A DNA stretch of 64,000 bases from Stutzerimonas stutzeri (GTDB taxonomy: Bacteria; Pseudomonadota; Gammaproteobacteria; Pseudomonadales; Pseudomonadaceae): contig NZ_JAMOIH010000003.1 in assembly GCF_024448955.1 (NCBI RefSeq), positions 248,001 through 312,000 on the forward strand, read 5' to 3'. Below the pieces are notes generated by a model. It made no database searches. It was not told the DNA's origin and was given only the letters and a program-made list of their open reading frames with translations. Shown one piece after another: positions 62,657 through 64,000 of this stretch (positions are counted from its first letter, which is position 1; every line of letters begins with the position of its first letter). A program made the position numbers and the translations under genes.

Positions 62657-64000
62657 TCAGCATGCGGTTTCTCTGTCAGGCTCGGCGGCCCAGGGCGCCA
62701 GCGAGAAGGCGAATACCAGCCCGAGTCCCACCGCCAGGCCGAAATTGCTCACCGCCGGTGTGCTCGATAAGGCTAGCAGCCCGAATGACAACCAGGTGGT
62801 GACGGCTGTCAGCAAGGTGCCGACCAGGCTCACCGCGGCTCCGCCGATGCGTTCGCGCATCAGGATGGCGTAGTCCACGCCGATTGCGGTGACCAACAAC
62901 AGCCCGAACAGGCCGAACAGGGTCAGCGGCTGGCCCAGCCAGCCCAGGCAAGCCAGGCTGCCCATCGCTGCCAGCAGCGGTACGGCCAGGCAGCGCGATG
63001 CGCCGCGCCAACCGAACGGCAGGCACAGCAGGACGAAAATCAGCCCCGCCGCCAGCAGCTTGAGCAGCGCCGCCTGACCTTGGGTCTCGGCGAACAGGCG
63101 GTTGAGTTCGGCGGGTCGGTCGACGAGTTTCACCCCGCCGATGCCTTCGCCCAAGTCGTGAAGCGCCGCGCTGTCACGAAGCCCTTGTAGGCTGACCAAG
63201 CCCGCGACCGAACCGTCATCTTGGGCGCCCAGCCATAACGGTTGCCAAGGTTCGGCGAGCGGCCCCGCCAGCATCTGATCGAGTCTGGCCACCGGCAACG
63301 CCAGCAGTCCGGCAAGTTCCTGTTCGAGCATTTCCTGGGTCACGCCGAGTTCCAGCAGGGGCTGGCTGGCTTCCAGCAAGCGTGGCAGCGCGGAATGCAG
63401 GCTTTCCTGTGCGGTGGCGGGCGCGACCAGCTGGCTCAGCGCCAGATAGCCATGCAGCTTGTCTTCGGCGACAAGAACGTCGAGGCGGGCGGCAAGTTCG
63501 TCCTGACGCGTCAGTAGCTCGTCGGGGTTGGCCGCGCGGACCAGAAAGTACTGGCTGGTCGGCTCGAATCCAGTGATCTCGCCGATGCGTTCGGTCTGCT
63601 GCTGCAGTGCGGGTGCACGGCTGATCCACTGGCGCAGGTCATCCTTGAAAGACACTTGGCTGATCCCGGCGATGCAGAACAGGATGAACGCGGCCAGCAA
63701 CCAGGGCGTTGGAACGCGGCGGAGCAGGGCGCCGCGCAACTTCATCCAGCGCTCGGCCCAGCCAAGCGGGGCGGCCCATGGCTGTAGCGACGCGTTCAGC
63801 AACGAGGGTAACAGGCAGGTGGCACAGAAGAAGGCGCCGAGCAGCCCCGCCGCGGAAAACACCGCCACCTGGCTCAACGCTGGAAACGGCGTGAACGACA
63901 TTGCCAGATAGCCGATAACGTTGGTTGCCAAGGCCAGCGCCAAGCCTGGAAGCGTCAGGCGCAGCGCTCGATATGCATGCCAAGGTTGCAAGGTCCAGCT
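62657..64000 (-). CDS. MMPL/RND-family exporter (5'-truncated)
   Basis: The frame is open to the window edge, so the N-terminal half is missing; 447 residues are visible. Several membrane helices flank a periplasmic domain (about 125-310). The visible part has the second transmembrane half: LLAAGLIFVLLCLPFGWRGASR, LFGLFGLLLVTAIGVDYAILMRERIGG (the GxDY of RND helix 4) and a C-terminal helix FGLAVGLGLVFAFSLAPWA. APE clusters encode such an MMPL protein, thought to export the lipid-linked pigment. A 153-base gap without a gene separates it from the flavoprotein gene. Confidence 0.88.
   Translation of the reverse strand, partial: SWTLQPWHAYRALRLTLPGLALALATNVIGYLAMSFTPFPALSQVAVFSAAGLLGAFFCATCLLPSLLNASLQPWAAPLGWAERWMKLRGALLRRVPTPWLLAAFILFCIAGISQVSFKDDLRQWISRAPALQQQTERIGEITGFEPTSQYFLVRAANPDELLTRQDELAARLDVLVAEDKLHGYLALSQLVAPATAQESLHSALPRLLEASQPLLELGVTQEMLEQELAGLLALPVARLDQMLAGPLAEPWQPLWLGAQDDGSVAGLVSLQGLRDSAALHDLGEGIGGVKLVDRPAELNRLFAETQGQAALLKLLAAGLIFVLLCLPFGWRGASRCLAVPLLAAMGSLACLGWLGQPLTLFGLFGLLLVTAIGVDYAILMRERIGGAAVSLVGTLLTAVTTWLSFGLLALSSTPAVSNFGLAVGLGLVFAFSLAPWAAEPDRETAC

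Overview
This 64 kb window is a high-GC (roughly 60-65%) gammaproteobacterial chromosome segment. Protein similarity and gene order place it in Pseudomonas sensu lato, most likely the stutzeri group (Stutzerimonas). The blocks argH | algZ-algR-hemC-hemD-hemX-hemY-dsbB-rsd/algQ-algP, hemB-ppk | ppx-trxA-rho-ubiD, argS-priA | rpmE, ponA | pilMNOPQ-aroKB and gltBD-hemE follow the P. aeruginosa order as I remember it. I see no rRNA, tRNA, CRISPR array, prophage or IS transposase gene. Genus assignment is inference.

Layout. 1-5.4 kb: 3' part of a CorA-type transporter, an unknown membrane protein, a SSAT-like acetyltransferase, argH and a chemoreceptor. 5.6-14.4 kb: the AlgZ/AlgR two-component system, the haem genes hemC, hemD, hemX and hemY, a DsbB-type protein, the anti-sigma factor Rsd/AlgQ, the histone-H1-like AlgP and a TIGR02444-type protein. 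14.4-18.9 kb: an ABC-F ATPase with a coupled MscS-type channel, TerC, LysE and a YaiI/UPF0178 protein. 19-30 kb: thioesterase, ElbB, hemB-ppk behind a Pho box, ppx, trxA, rho, ubiD and a ferredoxin-reductase-type protein. 30.1-36.1 kb: SPOR protein, argS, priA, rpmE and a secreted nuclease. 36.3-48.5 kb: malic enzyme, ponA, the type IV pilus operon pilMNOPQ running into aroK, aroB and a DamX-like SPOR protein. 48.6-55.9 kb: gltB, gltD and hemE. 57.1-64 kb (minus strand): the distal part of an aryl-polyene (APE) type II polyketide operon, cut by the window end.

How the genes work together. HemC, HemD, HemB and HemE are four consecutive-pathway tetrapyrrole enzymes spread over three loci. Ppk and Ppx make and degrade polyphosphate and converge on each other. 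PilMNOP form the inner-membrane and periplasmic alignment complex for the PilQ secretin. GltB and GltD form glutamate synthase. ApeO, ApeP, ApeQ and ApeR supply two ketosynthases, a dehydratase and a ketoreductase for polyene chain extension, beside an MMPL-type exporter, a DUF3261-type lipoprotein and a flavoprotein carrying halogenase motifs.

Less ordinary points: the halogenase-like flavoprotein in the APE operon; a MITE-like 196-bp element inserted exactly at the apeR stop codon; a pilQ secretin domain of clearly lower GC than its surroundings; a well-spaced Pho box in front of hemB-ppk; an rpmE terminator that doubles as signal-peptide coding sequence; and several intergenic inverted repeats. 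No wholly novel system is obvious; the APE segment is the most promising.
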